Shown here piece after piece: positions 1 through 10,402 of a stretch of 64,000 nucleotides of DNA. Source of the DNA: Perognathus longimembris pacificus (Eukaryota; Chordata; Mammalia; Rodentia; Heteromyidae); contig NC_063164.1 in NCBI RefSeq assembly GCF_023159225.1, positions 73,145,300 to 73,209,299 on the forward strand, read 5' to 3'. The notes beneath the pieces are model-generated. The model worked only from the letters and a program-made list of their open reading frames with translations, was not told the DNA's origin and made no database searches. Position 1 is the first letter of the stretch; each line of letters starts with the position of its first letter. The translations under genes and the position numbers were made by a program.

Positions 1-920
1 CTCTAATGTGTCTAGGTTTGGATTAATAATTATGTATGTAGTTTCATTTTGCTTATGTAATCCAAGCATTCATCTTTCACCAGTTCTGAGAAGTAAAAAC
101 AATTTAGATATTAAAAATATCGTATCCCCAGTTCATCTTTTTTTCCTTCTGTTGTAATTTGAAGTTAATAAAAGATATATTTCTCAATAACTTCAAATCA
201 TTTAGTAATGACCTAGTAGCAAGGAATTAATAGTATAGGAGCAACTTCACTTGTTCCTTTTAGTAAATTGAACTTAAAGCTCTAATACTGTGCGAAGAGT
301 GTGTTGGGAGGAGAAGCTCAGAAGATGCTCAGTGTTTGACGAGAGAAGTATATAAGGCAATAAGGATGTCCTCATACCTGTTCCTGTAACTATAGCTCTT
401 CCTCTAGTACTACCAGATTCAGAAGAAGGATGACAGACACAGCAGGAAACTCTCCATTTGGAGCTATGACCCAGGGACCTACATCAAACCTCCTCCATGC
501 TCTACTGCCACAGAATTAGACACAAATCATTTGTCTTTACTCTGTCATATATTCAGTAGACTTTTCTGAATACCTTCCATATGACTATTCTATGGTGTTA
601 ACTCTACCCAGTTATTACTCCCCTTGATTTTTCTCCTCATTATTTTCCAACATGTAAGAAATTGTATCAATAAAAAGTTTTAAGAGATGAAAAAAATTTA
701 TCAGTTTTGAATCCAAGGTTCTTTTGTACCATCTATCATTACTTTTGTTTCTTTATTTTTGCTTGCTAGACTATATAAGCATATGAAGAGTCCAGTTTTT
801 ATATCTTTTTAGTATAGTTTTGAGGTTAAAATTATTTCAACAAGCACTTAATTTTCTCCATAGATGTATAACTATTTTCTTTGAATTTATGTGGTTTTCT
901 TTGAAATCACTCCTAACCTC
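1..920. other. Unique AT-rich sequence, no gene
   Basis: No coding region, RNA gene or clear repeat was recognised. Frames are short and carry no family motif. It serves as the left flank of the full-length L1, whose target-site duplication begins at 921. Confidence 0.6.
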
Positions 921-934
921 CCATTCCTTTTCTT

Positions 935-1159
935 TTTTTTAATTTGTTTATTAATTGAACACAAATTTTTTTTTACAAGGTGTTGTGCAAAAAGGGTACA
1001 GTTACAGAATAGGGCAGTGTGTACATTTCTTGTGATATCTTACATCCTGTTTTTCTATCCCTTCTCTAGGTCAGGTAGACACATATACAATATACACTGT
1101 ATCAAGAACATATATAGTATTCACAGACTTGGTCTCTACTGTCTCTCCGTCTCCCTTTG
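935..1159 (-). other. L1 3' UTR, short form
   Basis: This follows the ORF2 stop near 1160 on the minus strand. It is only about 225 bp and lacks the G-rich polypurine tract found in the other L1 3' UTRs of the window (for example 10745-10830 and 23250-23293). Its last part (acaagaaatgtacacactgc on the sense strand) is still recognisably related to theirs. This marks a different L1 lineage or an internal deletion. Confidence 0.75.
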
Positions 1160-4100
1160 TTAACAGTCATATATCAGGGAGATCATGCCACTTTGTTGTC
1201 TGTGTTCTAGGCTTGTCTCTCTCAACATTATTTGTTCGAGTTCTGACCATTTCCCTGCGAATAACAATATTTCACCATTCCTAATTGCTATGTAGTATTC
1301 CATTGTGTATAAGTACCATATTTTTTGGATCCATTTGTCTGTGGAGCAGCATCTGGGTTGTTTCCATATTTTAGCTATTGTGAATTGTGCCGTGATAAAC
1401 ATGGAAGTACAAATGTCTTTTGATATCTTAGGTTTTGCTGTTTAGGATAGATGTCTAGGAGTGGTATGGCTGGGTCATAGGGTAGGTCTATATTGAGCTT
1501 TTTGAGAAACCTCCATACTGTTCTCCAATATGGTTGTACTAATTTGCACTCCCACCAACAATGGAGAAGGGTTCCTCTTTCCCCACAGCCCCTCCAGCAT
1601 TTGTTGTTTCCTGAGTTCAGAGTATAGGCCATTCTAACTGGGGTGAGGTGGTATCTCAGGGTTGTTTTTATTTTCATTTCCTTTACTAGCAGGGATGTTG
1701 AGCATTTCCTCATATGTTTCTTTGCCATTTTTATATCTTCTCTTGTGATGTCTCTCTTTAGGTCTTTTGCCCATTTCCTAATAGGTTTATTGGGCTTGGA
1801 GGGGCTTAGTTTTTTGAGTTCTCTGTAGATGACAGATATCAGGCCTTTGTCTGTTGCTGTGCTGGTAAATATCCTTTCCCATATCGTTAACTGTCTTTCT
1901 ATTTTGGTGGCTATGTCCTTAGCTGTGCAGAAACTTTTTAATTTGTAGTAGTCCCATTTATCGAGTCTTTCCCCTATTTGTTGTGCCCCTGGGACTCTAT
2001 TCAGGAAGTTCCTTCCTGTGCCTATAAGTTCTAGTGTCTTTCCTACTCTATCCTTCAGTAGTTTCAAGGATTCAGGCCTTATATTAAGGTACTTGATGCA
2101 TTTTGAGTTGATCTTGGTGCATGGTGATAGGCTTGGGTCTACTTTGAGTTTTCTGCATATGGCTGCCCAGTTCTCCCAGCACCAGTAGTTGAAGAGGCTA
2201 TGTTTATTCCATTGTATGTCTTTAGCTCCTTTTTCGAATATCAGTTGGCTGTAAGAGTGCGGTTTTATTTCTGGGTCTTCAGTTCTAATCCATTGGTCTT
2301 CCGATCTGTTTTTATACCAATACCATGCTGTTTTTGTTAGGATGGCCTTGTAGTAGAGCTGGAAGTGTGGTATTGTGATACCTCCTGCACTTCTTTTTTT
2401 GCCTAGAATTGCTTTGGCTCTTCTAGGTTTTTTGCTGTTCCATATGAATTTATGGATTGGTTTCTCTATTTCAGTGAAGAATGGCTGGGATTTTGATAGG
2501 GATTGCATTGAATTTGTATAACAATTTGGGCAATATGGCAGTTTTTACTATATTGATTCTGCCTACCCATGAGCATGGGAGGTCTTTCCACTCCTTGTGT
2601 CTTCTTTGATTTCCCTTATTAGATTTTTGTAGTTTTCATTAAATAGGTCCGTCACGTCCTTGGTTAAGTTGATCCCTAGGTACTTAATTCTTTTTTTGGC
2701 TACTGTAAATGGAATTGCTTCCATAATTTCCTTTTCTGTTTGTATATTGCTGGTGTACAGAAAAGCTGCTGACTTTTGTGGATTGATTTTGTATCCTGCT
2801 ACTTTGCCAAGTTGGTTTACTAGGTGTAGGAGTTTGGGTACTGAGTTTTTTGGGTCCTTCAGATATAACATCATGTTGTCTGCGAATAGGGATAACTTGA
2901 TTTCTTCCTTGCCGATGTGGATCCCTTTGATATACTCCTCTTGCCTTATTGCTATGGCTAGGGATTCCAGTACTATGTTGAACAGAAGTGGGGAGAGTGG
3001 GCATCCTAGTCTTGTTCCTGAGTTTAGGGGGAATGATTTAAGTTTCTCTCCATTTAATATGATATTAGCAGTTGGTCTGTTGTATATGGCTTTTATTGTT
3101 TTGAGGAATGTTCCATCTATTCCTGTTCTCTCCAAACCTCTTAATAGATATGGATGTTGTATTTTGTCAAAGGCTTTTTGGGCATCGACTGAGATAACAA
3201 TGTAATTCTTATTTTTAGATCTGTTTATGTGGTGAATTACGTTGATTGATTTACGGATGTTGAATCATCCTTGTGACTGTGGGATGAAGCCTACTTGGTC
3301 ATGATGTATGATTTTCTTGATCAGTTTCTCGATCCTGTTAGCTAATATTTTATTGAGGAGCTTTGCGTCTGTGTTCATTAGTGATATTGGTCTGTAGTTC
3401 TCTTTTTTTGTTGGGTCTTTGCCTGGTTTGGGAATGAATATGATATTAGCTTCATAGAATGAATTTGGTATTTCTCCCTCTGTTTCTATTACGTGGAAGA
3501 GTTTGAGGAGTATTGGTATTAGCTCCTCACTAATGGTTTTGTAGAATTCGTTGGTGAATCCATCTGGGCCTGGGCTTTTCTTAGTAGGGAGGTTCTTGAT
3601 TACCTCCTGTATCTCACTGTAAGTTATTGGTTTATTTAGTTGATTTATTTCTTCTTGGTTCATTTGAGCAGTTTGTACTTCTCTAAGAATTGATCCATTT
3701 TTGTAAAATTATTGTTTTTTGCTGAGTAGAGGTTTTGGAAATAGTTCCTTATGATTGTTTGAATATCGTGTGTACTTGTTGTAATTTTTCTGGTGTAGTC
3801 CTTGATTTTACGTATATGAGTCTCTTCTTTTTTTTGTAAGTCTTGCAAGGGGTCTGTCAATTTTATTTATTTTCTCAAAGAACCAGCATTTAGTCTTTTT
3901 TTTTTTTTTTTTTTGGCCAGTCCTGGGCCTTGGACTCAGGGCCTGAGCACTGTCCCTGGCTTCTTCCTGCTCAAGGCTAGCACTCTGCCACTTGAGCCAC
4001 AGCGCCGCTTCTGGCCGTTTTCTGTATATGTGGTGCTGGGGAATCGAACCTAGGGCCTCGTGTATCCGAGGCAGGCACTCTTGCCACTAGGCTATATCTC

Positions 4101-5170
4101 CAGCCCCAGAGTCTTATTTATTTGTTGAATGGTCTTTCTATTTTCAATCAGATTTATCTCTTCTTTAGTCCTTGTGATCTCTCCCTTCCTAGTCATTTTA
4201 GATTCTGTCATTTCTTGTTTCTCCAGTTGTTTTAGTTTCATCGTGAGGTTATTCACCTGCTCTGTTTCCATTCTTTTAATGTGAGTGCTGAGGGCAATGA
4301 TCTTGCCCCTCAGTACTGCCTTAGCTGTGTCCCATAGGTTTCTTTGTGATGAGTTTTGATTGTCATTGTGGGTTATGAATTCGTTGATTTCATCTTTAAT
4401 TTGATCTGTGGCCCAAGTGTTGGATAGCAGCGTGGGGTTTAGCCTCCAAGATTATGTATAGCCTCTGTGGTATCCTTTGTTGTTGAGGGTTACCTTTAAT
4501 CCGCTGTGATCAGATATAATACATGGGATGACGTCAATACTTTTGTATTTGCTGAGGTTCTTTGTGTGGGCTATGACTTGGTATATTTTGGAATATGATC
4601 CATGGGCTGATGAAAAGAAGGTGTGTTGCGTCTCTGTAGGGTGGAAGGTTCTATATAGGTCTGTTAGATCCATTTGGGAAATGGTGTTATTTAAGTCCCC
4701 AGCTCCCTTACTAATCCTCTGGGTGTTGGATCTGTCTCTTGGAGAGAGAGGGGTATTAAAGTCATCCACTATGATTGTGTTTGCGTCTATCTTGTTCTGT
4801 AATTCTGTGAGAATTTGCTTGACATATGTAGGGCCTCTTTTGTTTGGTGAATATACAGTTATCACAGTGATGTCTTGATTCTGGATTTTTCCTTGTATTA
4901 ATATGTAGTGTCCTTCTTTGTCTTTTTGAGTTGACTTTAATGAGAAGTCCAGCTTGTCTGCGATCAGAATGGCTACACCTGCTGTTTTGGTGGGTGCATT
5001 TGCTTGGTAGATCTTGCTCCATCCTTTCATTCGAAGCCTGTTTTGTCCCTTGCTGTAAGGTGGGTCTCTTGTAGACAGCAGATGTCAACTTTTTGTTTGC
5101 GGATCCATTCTGCCAGTCTGCTCCTCTTTATCGGGGAGTTTAAGCCATTTATATTTGAAGAGATCAAGGA
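1160..5170 (-). pseudogene. L1 ORF2 (endonuclease / reverse transcriptase), broken
   Basis: ORF2 nicks target DNA and reverse-transcribes L1 RNA. The N-terminal APE-like endonuclease lies at about 5160-4452. The QET glutamate (near 5066), the DFN motif (near 4765) and the SDH motif are kept, but the usual S-K-I-D-H reads S-K-I-Y-Q near 4580, so a catalytic Asp is lost. The reverse transcriptase is at about 3660-2563. Its FADD active site reads FADN at 2875-2886, again a lost catalytic Asp. The Cys-rich C-terminus ([18 protein letters not shown]) lies in the 2508-1375 frame, and the tail in the 1402-1160 frame. A frameshift near 5030, a Trp-to-stop at about 3265, a frameshift near 2560 and another near 1400 break the frame, and a SINE interrupts it at 3898-4107. 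The ancestral protein would be about 1,250-1,300 residues. Confidence 0.93.
3898..4107 (-). mobile_element. Dimeric IDL-Geo-type SINE inside L1 ORF2
   Basis: The T-run (minus-strand A-tail) is followed by ggccagtcctgggcc, the right monomer, the left ID-like monomer and the end cagcccc. A short duplication agtctt flanks it (3892-3897 and 4110-4115). It splits ORF2 between the endonuclease and the reverse transcriptase, so it inserted after the L1. Confidence 0.9.
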
Positions 5171-6435
5171 TAAGGGTGTTTTTTCTCCTTCCATTTTCTT
5201 GTTGGGCTGTTTTTTCCTCTTTTTTTTTTTTCTTCTTTTCTTAAGTGAGCTGTTCTTTCTGTTGGACTTTGGCTATTGAAGTTTCTTTCTGATTCTGTCT
5301 GTGTGTCTTTTACGATCTCTGTTGGGTGGGGCTCCCCTTTTAGAATTCGCTGTAAGGCTGGTTTTTTATGCACATACTCCTTTAGATCTCTTTGGTGTGG
5401 AAAGATCTGGTTTTCCCTTCAAATGTGAACTCCAATTTCGCTGGATATTTGATCCGAGGATGCAAATTGTTAGCATGAAGTACTTGGATGGTGTTCTTCC
5501 ACTCACTTCGAGCTTTTTAAGTTTGTGTGGATAAGTCAGATGTTATTCGAATCCTCTTCCCGTTGTAGAAAGTTTCCCTCTTTGCTTTGGCTGAATTCAG
5601 AATTTGCTCTTTAATCTTGAGGTCTGTAGTCTTGAATATTATGTGCCTTGGGGTGGCTTTCCTGGGATTTGGCCTGCCAGGTGTCCTATAGGCTTCAGTT
5701 ACCTGGATGGGGTCCCTGTGAGATTGAGGAAGTTTTCTGCAATAACTTTATTGAGAACATGTTTAAGCCCTCTGCTCTGGTATTCAGCTCCTTTTTCTAT
5801 TCCAATTATGCACAGATTATATCTCTTCTTTGTCCATTAGTTCCTGGATTAGTCTGCCCTGTAGCTTCACCTTTCCTTGGAGTGTGGTCATTTTCTGGTT
5901 GTTGTCAGCTGCTTCATCGTCCAGGCGAGAGATTCTGGATTCCATATGGTCCACTCTTTGTGTTAGGGTTTCAATGGCAGAGTTTATGGATGTCAGAGAG
6001 CTATTTATGGTTGTCATATCAGCTCTGATCGTGGAAATGTCTTCCTTTAAAGTGTTGTATTTTAAATCTATTTTTTCATGCTTTTCAATTCTCAGGATGT
6101 GGAGATTTTCTTTAAAGGAGGCTTGCATTATATCCATTTTTGCTTCCATTTCTTTAAAGGAGGCTTGCATTGTATCCATTTTTGCTTCCATTTCTTTAAA
6201 GGAGGCTTGCATTGTATCCATTTTTGCTTCCATTTCTTTCTTGGCTTCCTAGGTGTCCTTCAAGATTTCTGCTCTAAACTCCTGGAATTGTTTTCTGACA
6301 CTTTCCATCATTCCTTTTAACATGGCCTCATGTGGTTTTTTAGTCTCCATCTCCTCTTCAGTCCTGCTGCATTTTGGAGCTGGTGAGTTGGCTTGTCCTT
6401 TGATGAACTGAGTTGTTTCTTTGTGATTTGCGCAT
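5164..6435 (-). pseudogene. L1 ORF1 (nucleic-acid chaperone), broken
   Basis: ORF1 protein forms trimers and coats L1 RNA in the cytoplasm. I place the start at the ATG at 6435-6433 (M-R-K-S-Q-R-N-N). The frame then shifts near 6370 and meets a stop near 6251 before a long coiled coil at 6233-5820. The RRM/C-terminal part follows in other frames: I-A-E-N-F-L-N-L near 5740, P-R-H-I-I-F near 5650 and I-R-I-T-S-D-L near 5540, all typical of mammalian L1 ORF1. The C-terminus is blurred, with K-P-A-L-Q-R-I-L-K near 5360 the last family-like segment, so the true end may lie anywhere in 5160-5320. At least three frame changes or stops rule out a functional protein. Confidence 0.85.
6111..6236 (-). 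repeat. Three tandem 42-bp units in the ORF1 coiled coil
   Basis: Units are 6111-6152, 6153-6194 and 6195-6236. Each encodes M-E-A-K-M-D-(T/I)-M-Q-A-S-F-K-E, 14 residues or exactly two heptads. The copies are almost identical (one base change in the first). The unit keeps frame and heptad register, so it would have lengthened the coiled coil without disrupting it. Confidence 0.93.
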
Positions 6436-7591
6436 CTGGAGATCTGTGTAGGTCTTCCCTCCCTTTAGTGTAGGCATGTCTATGGCAGCAGGTGCTGCCG
6501 CTGTGGCCCTGCCCACCAGTGCAGGGTATGCCTACCAGAGCGGGCGCTGTCGCCGGGGGCCCCCGGCCTCCTGTGCGCTGTGCGTCCACTACAACATGCA
6601 CTTTAGTGGGGTATGCCTCCCAGAGTGAACCCCGGGTTGTTGGGTTGCGTTTGCGCCCCCGCGAGTCCGTTGGGGGGGGTCGGTATGTGTGGGGCCCAGT
6701 GGGATCGACTGTCCGGGTGTGGGTTAGCACCCTCAGACCTCACCTCCGCTGGGAGGGAGGGACCTGATCAGGCCCAGGTGTCCCTGCTGTGCTGGTATTG
6801 CCCACCAGAGCCTGTGATTTTAGTTGTAAGAGTCCGCAAGGTCCAGGTGCCTCGGGTGGGGCTTGCACTGCCGGCCGTCCCCTGGCCCCTGTTGGGAAAG
6901 GGGCGGGGCCAGTTCTGCCAGTTCAGGAACCTGTGGGGCCTTGGGGCTGCTCCACCCTTCCCCTGCTAAACTGACTTCCCAGCGCCCGAAGGGAGCTTCC
7001 CACCTGATTTGGGGGTTCTTTGTTCCCATGGGGTGGGGAGGGGGAGGGAGGAAGATCTAGCTTCTTTGTAGGTCTTGAGTCTCTGATAGGTGGTCTCCCA
7101 TTGGGTGAGGTGGTAATGAGGGACTCACTGATCCTGCATTGTGTGTGTGTCCCGCAAAGCCATTGGTCCCTCAGGGGGTGGCGAAGTGTCGTGGTGGCTT
7201 CCCCGGTTCCCCTGTCTGAAACCAGTGTGGACCCGAACTTCTCGTCACTGCCGTAGTGTGTCTTGGTCCGCACCCTTCCTAGTAACCGTGGGGTCTCCCG
7301 CTATCTGGATTCTGCCTGTCTGCTGATCTCCGGGTTCCCCTTTCCCAGCGTGGCCCTCTTTGGGCCAGGGTTGGCTGGTGTAGGGAGGGTGCCCTGGAGA
7401 TTCTCCGGCTCCGTGTAGGTTTTCTACTCTTCTTTTTTGCTCCTTTTTGTTTTCCTGCATTTCTCCACTGCTTCTGGCTGCTGGTTTTACTGGGTTCTTG
7501 ATGGGGTGTTGAGTGTTGGAGTTCCCAGCTCGCTATTCAGTTGGAGCGAGTCGGGGTGCCTCCCTATTCTGTTGGCGCTATCTTTTTCTCT
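6436..7591 (-). promoter_or_regulatory. L1 5' UTR / internal promoter region
   Basis: This 1.15-kb stretch is strikingly GC- and CpG-rich next to the AT-rich surroundings. It lies directly upstream of ORF1 and ends at the element's target-site duplication, as an L1 5' UTR with its internal promoter should. A related motif recurs three times on the plus strand: 6524-6540 (gggtatgcctaccagag), 6609-6625 and 6793-6810. No regular monomer array is evident. Open frames here result from high GC and are not taken as genes. Confidence 0.8.
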
Positions 7592-7601
7592 CCATTTCTT
7601 T

Positions 7602-7605
<4 letters not shown>

Positions 7606-7647
<42 letters not shown>

Positions 7648-7838
7648 GCCAGTGCTGGGCCTTGGACTCAGGGCCTGAGCACTGTCCCTGGCTTCCTTTT
7701 GCTCAAGGCTAGCACTCTGCCACTTGAGCCACAGCGCCACCTCTGGCCATTTTCTGTATATGTGGTGCTGGGGAATTGAACCCAGGGCTTCAAGTATACG
7801 AGGCAAGTGCTCTTGCCACTAGGCCATATCCCCAGCCC
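7606..7838 (-). mobile_element. Dimeric IDL-Geo-type SINE at the L1 5' end
   Basis: About 40 T's precede ggccagtgctgggcc; the left monomer ends ...ccccagcccc. A perfect 16-bp target-site duplication ctccatttcttttctt lies at 7590-7605 and 7839-7854. This duplication contains the L1's own TSD, so the SINE used the same T-rich site as the older L1. Confidence 0.95.
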
Positions 7839-7854
7839 CTCCATTTCTTTTCTT

Positions 7855-8170
7855 GATGTCTCAGTTTATAGTTCTCTAAACCTGCTTTTGTATACTAAGC
7901 CATGTTAAACATACTAGTTTTGTGGATATTTTGATATGTTGAATTCTGAAAAATCCTTTGGGGATTCCTCCATCATTGCCTGAACAACTTAGATTTGTTG
8001 TTTTAGTGCTGACACTAAAATTGGTAATATATCGAATTTTTTAGATGATGGATACATAGACTTTCTACATGTGTCTATATATTATATATATATAGACACA
8101 AATACATGTGTGTGTCAGGGGTACTTTACTGACAGGCTGATACATTGTGTCATATTTTAATTGTATTGTA
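7855..8170. other. Unique spacer between two L1s
   Basis: AT-rich sequence with a short (TA)n near 8080. I see no gene or repeat family here. Confidence 0.5.
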
Positions 8171-8186
8171 AAATCAAAATTACAGG

Positions 8187-9425
8187 TGTTCAACCAGTTT
8201 TGCCAGCACCATTTGTTGAAGAGGCTGTCTTGCTTTGATCCTATTTTTTTAATCACTTTTATCAATGACTAAGTAGCCATAGTGCTGCAAGTTCATTTCT
8301 GGGTTTGCAGGTCTGTTACATTGGTCCTCAGGCCTGTTCTTGTGCCAGTAACAAGCTGTTTTTATTACTATAGCTTTGTAATACAGCTTGAAGTTTGGTA
8401 TTGAAATTCCTCCAGCATTGTTCTTTCTACTTAGGATAGTTCTTGTGATTGGGGTCTTTTATTGTTCCATATGAATTTCTGGATTGCTTCATATATTTCA
8501 TTAAAGAATGGTGTTAGGATATTGATGTGTATTGCTTGAATTTGTAGAGAGCCTTTGGCAACATTGTCATTTTCGCAATGTTAATCCTCCCAATCCAGGA
8601 GCATGGGAAGTTTTTCCATTTCCTAAGTTCTGCCTTAATTTTCTTTTTCAGGTTTTTAAAGTTATCATCATAGAGATTTTTCACTTATTTGGTTAAGGTT
8701 ATTCATAAGTATTCTATGTTTTTTGAGGTTATTGCAAAAGGAATTGCTTTCCTGATTTCAGCCTCGCTCTTCAGGTTGTTAGAATTGATTTTTGAGGATT
8801 TATTTTATATCCTGCTACTTTGCCAAAGTTTTGGATCATCTCAAGTAACTTGGGAGTTGAGTCTATGGGGTTCTTTAGATACAGTATCATGTCATCTATA
8901 AAGAGAAAGAGTTTGACTTCATCTTTTCCTATTTGGACACCTTTTATTGCTCCGTCTTGCTTTATTGCTCTGGCCAGGAATTCTATTACCACGTTGAAGA
9001 GGAGAGGAGAGAACAGACAACCTTGTCTTGCTCCTGATTTTAGGGGAAATGGCTTTAGCTTTTCACCATTTAGTATAAGGCTTGCTGTGGATCTGTCATA
9101 GACAGCCTTTATTATATTCAAGAATGTTCCCTGGAATCCTAGTCTCTCCAAAGTTTTTATCATAAATGGGTGCTAGATTTTATAAAATGCTTTTTATGCA
9201 TCTAGCAAAATAAGAATGTGATTCTTGACCTTGCTCAAGTTGATGTGGTGGATTATGTTGATTGACTTGTGCACATTGAACCAGCTTTGCATCCCTGGAA
9301 TGAATCCAGTTTGATCATAGTGTATGATTTTTTTGACAATGTATTGAACTCAATTGTTCAGAATTTTGTTGAGTATTTTTGCATCGATATTAATCAAGAA
9401 AATGGGTCTAAAGTTCTCTTGCTTT
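8187..9425 (-). pseudogene. Inverted L1 ORF2 segment with reverse transcriptase core
   Basis: It reads on the minus strand from E-N-F-R-P-I near 9415 to W-C-W-Q-N-W-L-N-T near 8195. The best frame, 9163-8771, holds the RT core S-P-L-L-F-N and an active site F-I-D-D in place of F-A-D-D near 8890. Both Asp residues are kept. Stops on both sides of this frame make it non-functional. It belongs to the twin-primed L1 at 8185-10920. Confidence 0.88.
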
Positions 9426-10402
9426 ATCACCCTGCACCAAAATCAATTCAAAATAGATCAAAGACCTCAAAGTAAAACCAGATAACATGAAAACACTACA
9501 AGAAGGAGGAGGAGAAACACTTGGGCTCCTTGGCACAGGACCAAACTTCCTTAATGGGCCCAGAAATGCAACAAATCAAAGAAAGTTTAGACAAAAGGGA
9601 CTGCATCAAACTGCAGGGTTTCTGCACTGCAAAGCTTGCAAGATAAAGGGAAAACCCACAGATTTGGAGAAGTTCTTTACCAGCCATACAATGGACTAAG
9701 GCCTCATATCTAAAATATATGGAGAACTAAAAAAAATATTTTCCCCCATAGCAAATCCTCTAAGACCCAACTGCCCCCTCCACAAATCGGCTAAAGACCT
9801 ACTACTACTACTACAGAGTACTCTGAAGACAAAATGAGAATGGCCGAGACACATGAAGAAGTTCTCTATATTACTGGCATAAAAGAAATGCAAATCAAAA
9901 CAACACTGAGATTCCATTTCACTCCAGTAATAATGTCCATTATCAGAAAACTAATAATAACAAATGATGGAGGGGATGTGGCCAAAAGGGAACTCTACTA
10001 CATTGTTGGTGGGAATGTAAATTTGTTCAACCATGATGGAAAGTGGTATGGTGGTTCCTCAGTAGGCAAAACATAGGACTCCCGTATGACCCAACAGTCC
10101 CACTTTGGGGCATCTACCTAAAAGATTACAAGCAAGACCACACTAAAGCCACCAGTATCACAATGTTCACCGCAGCAAACTTTATCATTGCTAATATGTG
10201 GAACTAATCCAGATGCCCTTTAGTAGATGAGTGGATTAGGAAAATGTGGTACATATATGCAATGGAATGCAATGCCTCTATCAGAAAGAAGGACACTGCT
10301 CCATTTGTAAGGAAATGGAAGGACTTGGAAAAAATAATACTAAATGAAGTGAGCCAGACCCAAAGAAACATGTATTCTATGGTTTCCCTCAAAGGGAATA
10401 AT
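9426..10402 (+). pseudogene. L1 ORF2 C-terminal segment
   Basis: Begins at ORF2 sequence equivalent to ...tatcaccctgcaccaaaatc and runs through the Cys-rich region (partly decayed around 9950-10060) to a stop near 10402 (gggaataattag). Several stops and frameshifts occur. It carries a small in-place (ACT)n expansion near 9800. It joins directly to the inverted segment at about 9425. Confidence 0.85.

Larger units (their letters stand above)
935..7591 (-). mobile_element. Near full-length LINE-1 (L1), inactive
   Basis: This is an autonomous non-LTR retrotransposon read on the minus strand. In order it has a GC-rich 5' UTR (about 7591-6436), ORF1 with a coiled coil, ORF2 with endonuclease, reverse transcriptase and Cys-rich C-terminus, a short 3' UTR and a short T-run (A-tail on the sense strand). 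The target-site duplication is 921-934 (ccattccttttctt) against 7592-7605 (ccatttcttttctt), one mismatch in 14. A SINE of about 210 bp lies in ORF2 at 3898-4107, and a second SINE sits immediately beyond the 5' end. Without the internal SINE the element is about 6.4 kb, the expected size of a full-length L1. Stops, frameshifts and lost catalytic residues in ORF2 show that it cannot move by itself. Confidence 0.93.

Noticed and set aside
1375..2508. Longest open frame in the window (377 residues, minus strand)
   Set aside because: It is the C-terminal part of L1 ORF2 with its Cys-rich motif, continuous with the other ORF2 pieces, and is not a host gene.
2660..3205. Plus-strand frame of 181 residues
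   Set aside because: Lies antisense to the L1 reverse transcriptase; it is a shadow of that reading frame.
6111..6236. Regular repeats that might suggest a CRISPR array
   Set aside because: The units are directly tandem without spacers, encode two heptads of a coiled coil and sit in L1 ORF1 in a mammalian genome.
6317..7460. Many overlapping frames in GC-rich DNA, and a possible CpG-island promoter of a host gene
   Set aside because: The region is the 5' UTR of the L1 that ends at 7591. High GC creates long open frames on both strands, and no splice or coding signal points to a host gene.
7437..7779. Frames with long Phe or Lys runs
   Set aside because: They translate the T/A tail of the SINE at 7606-7838.
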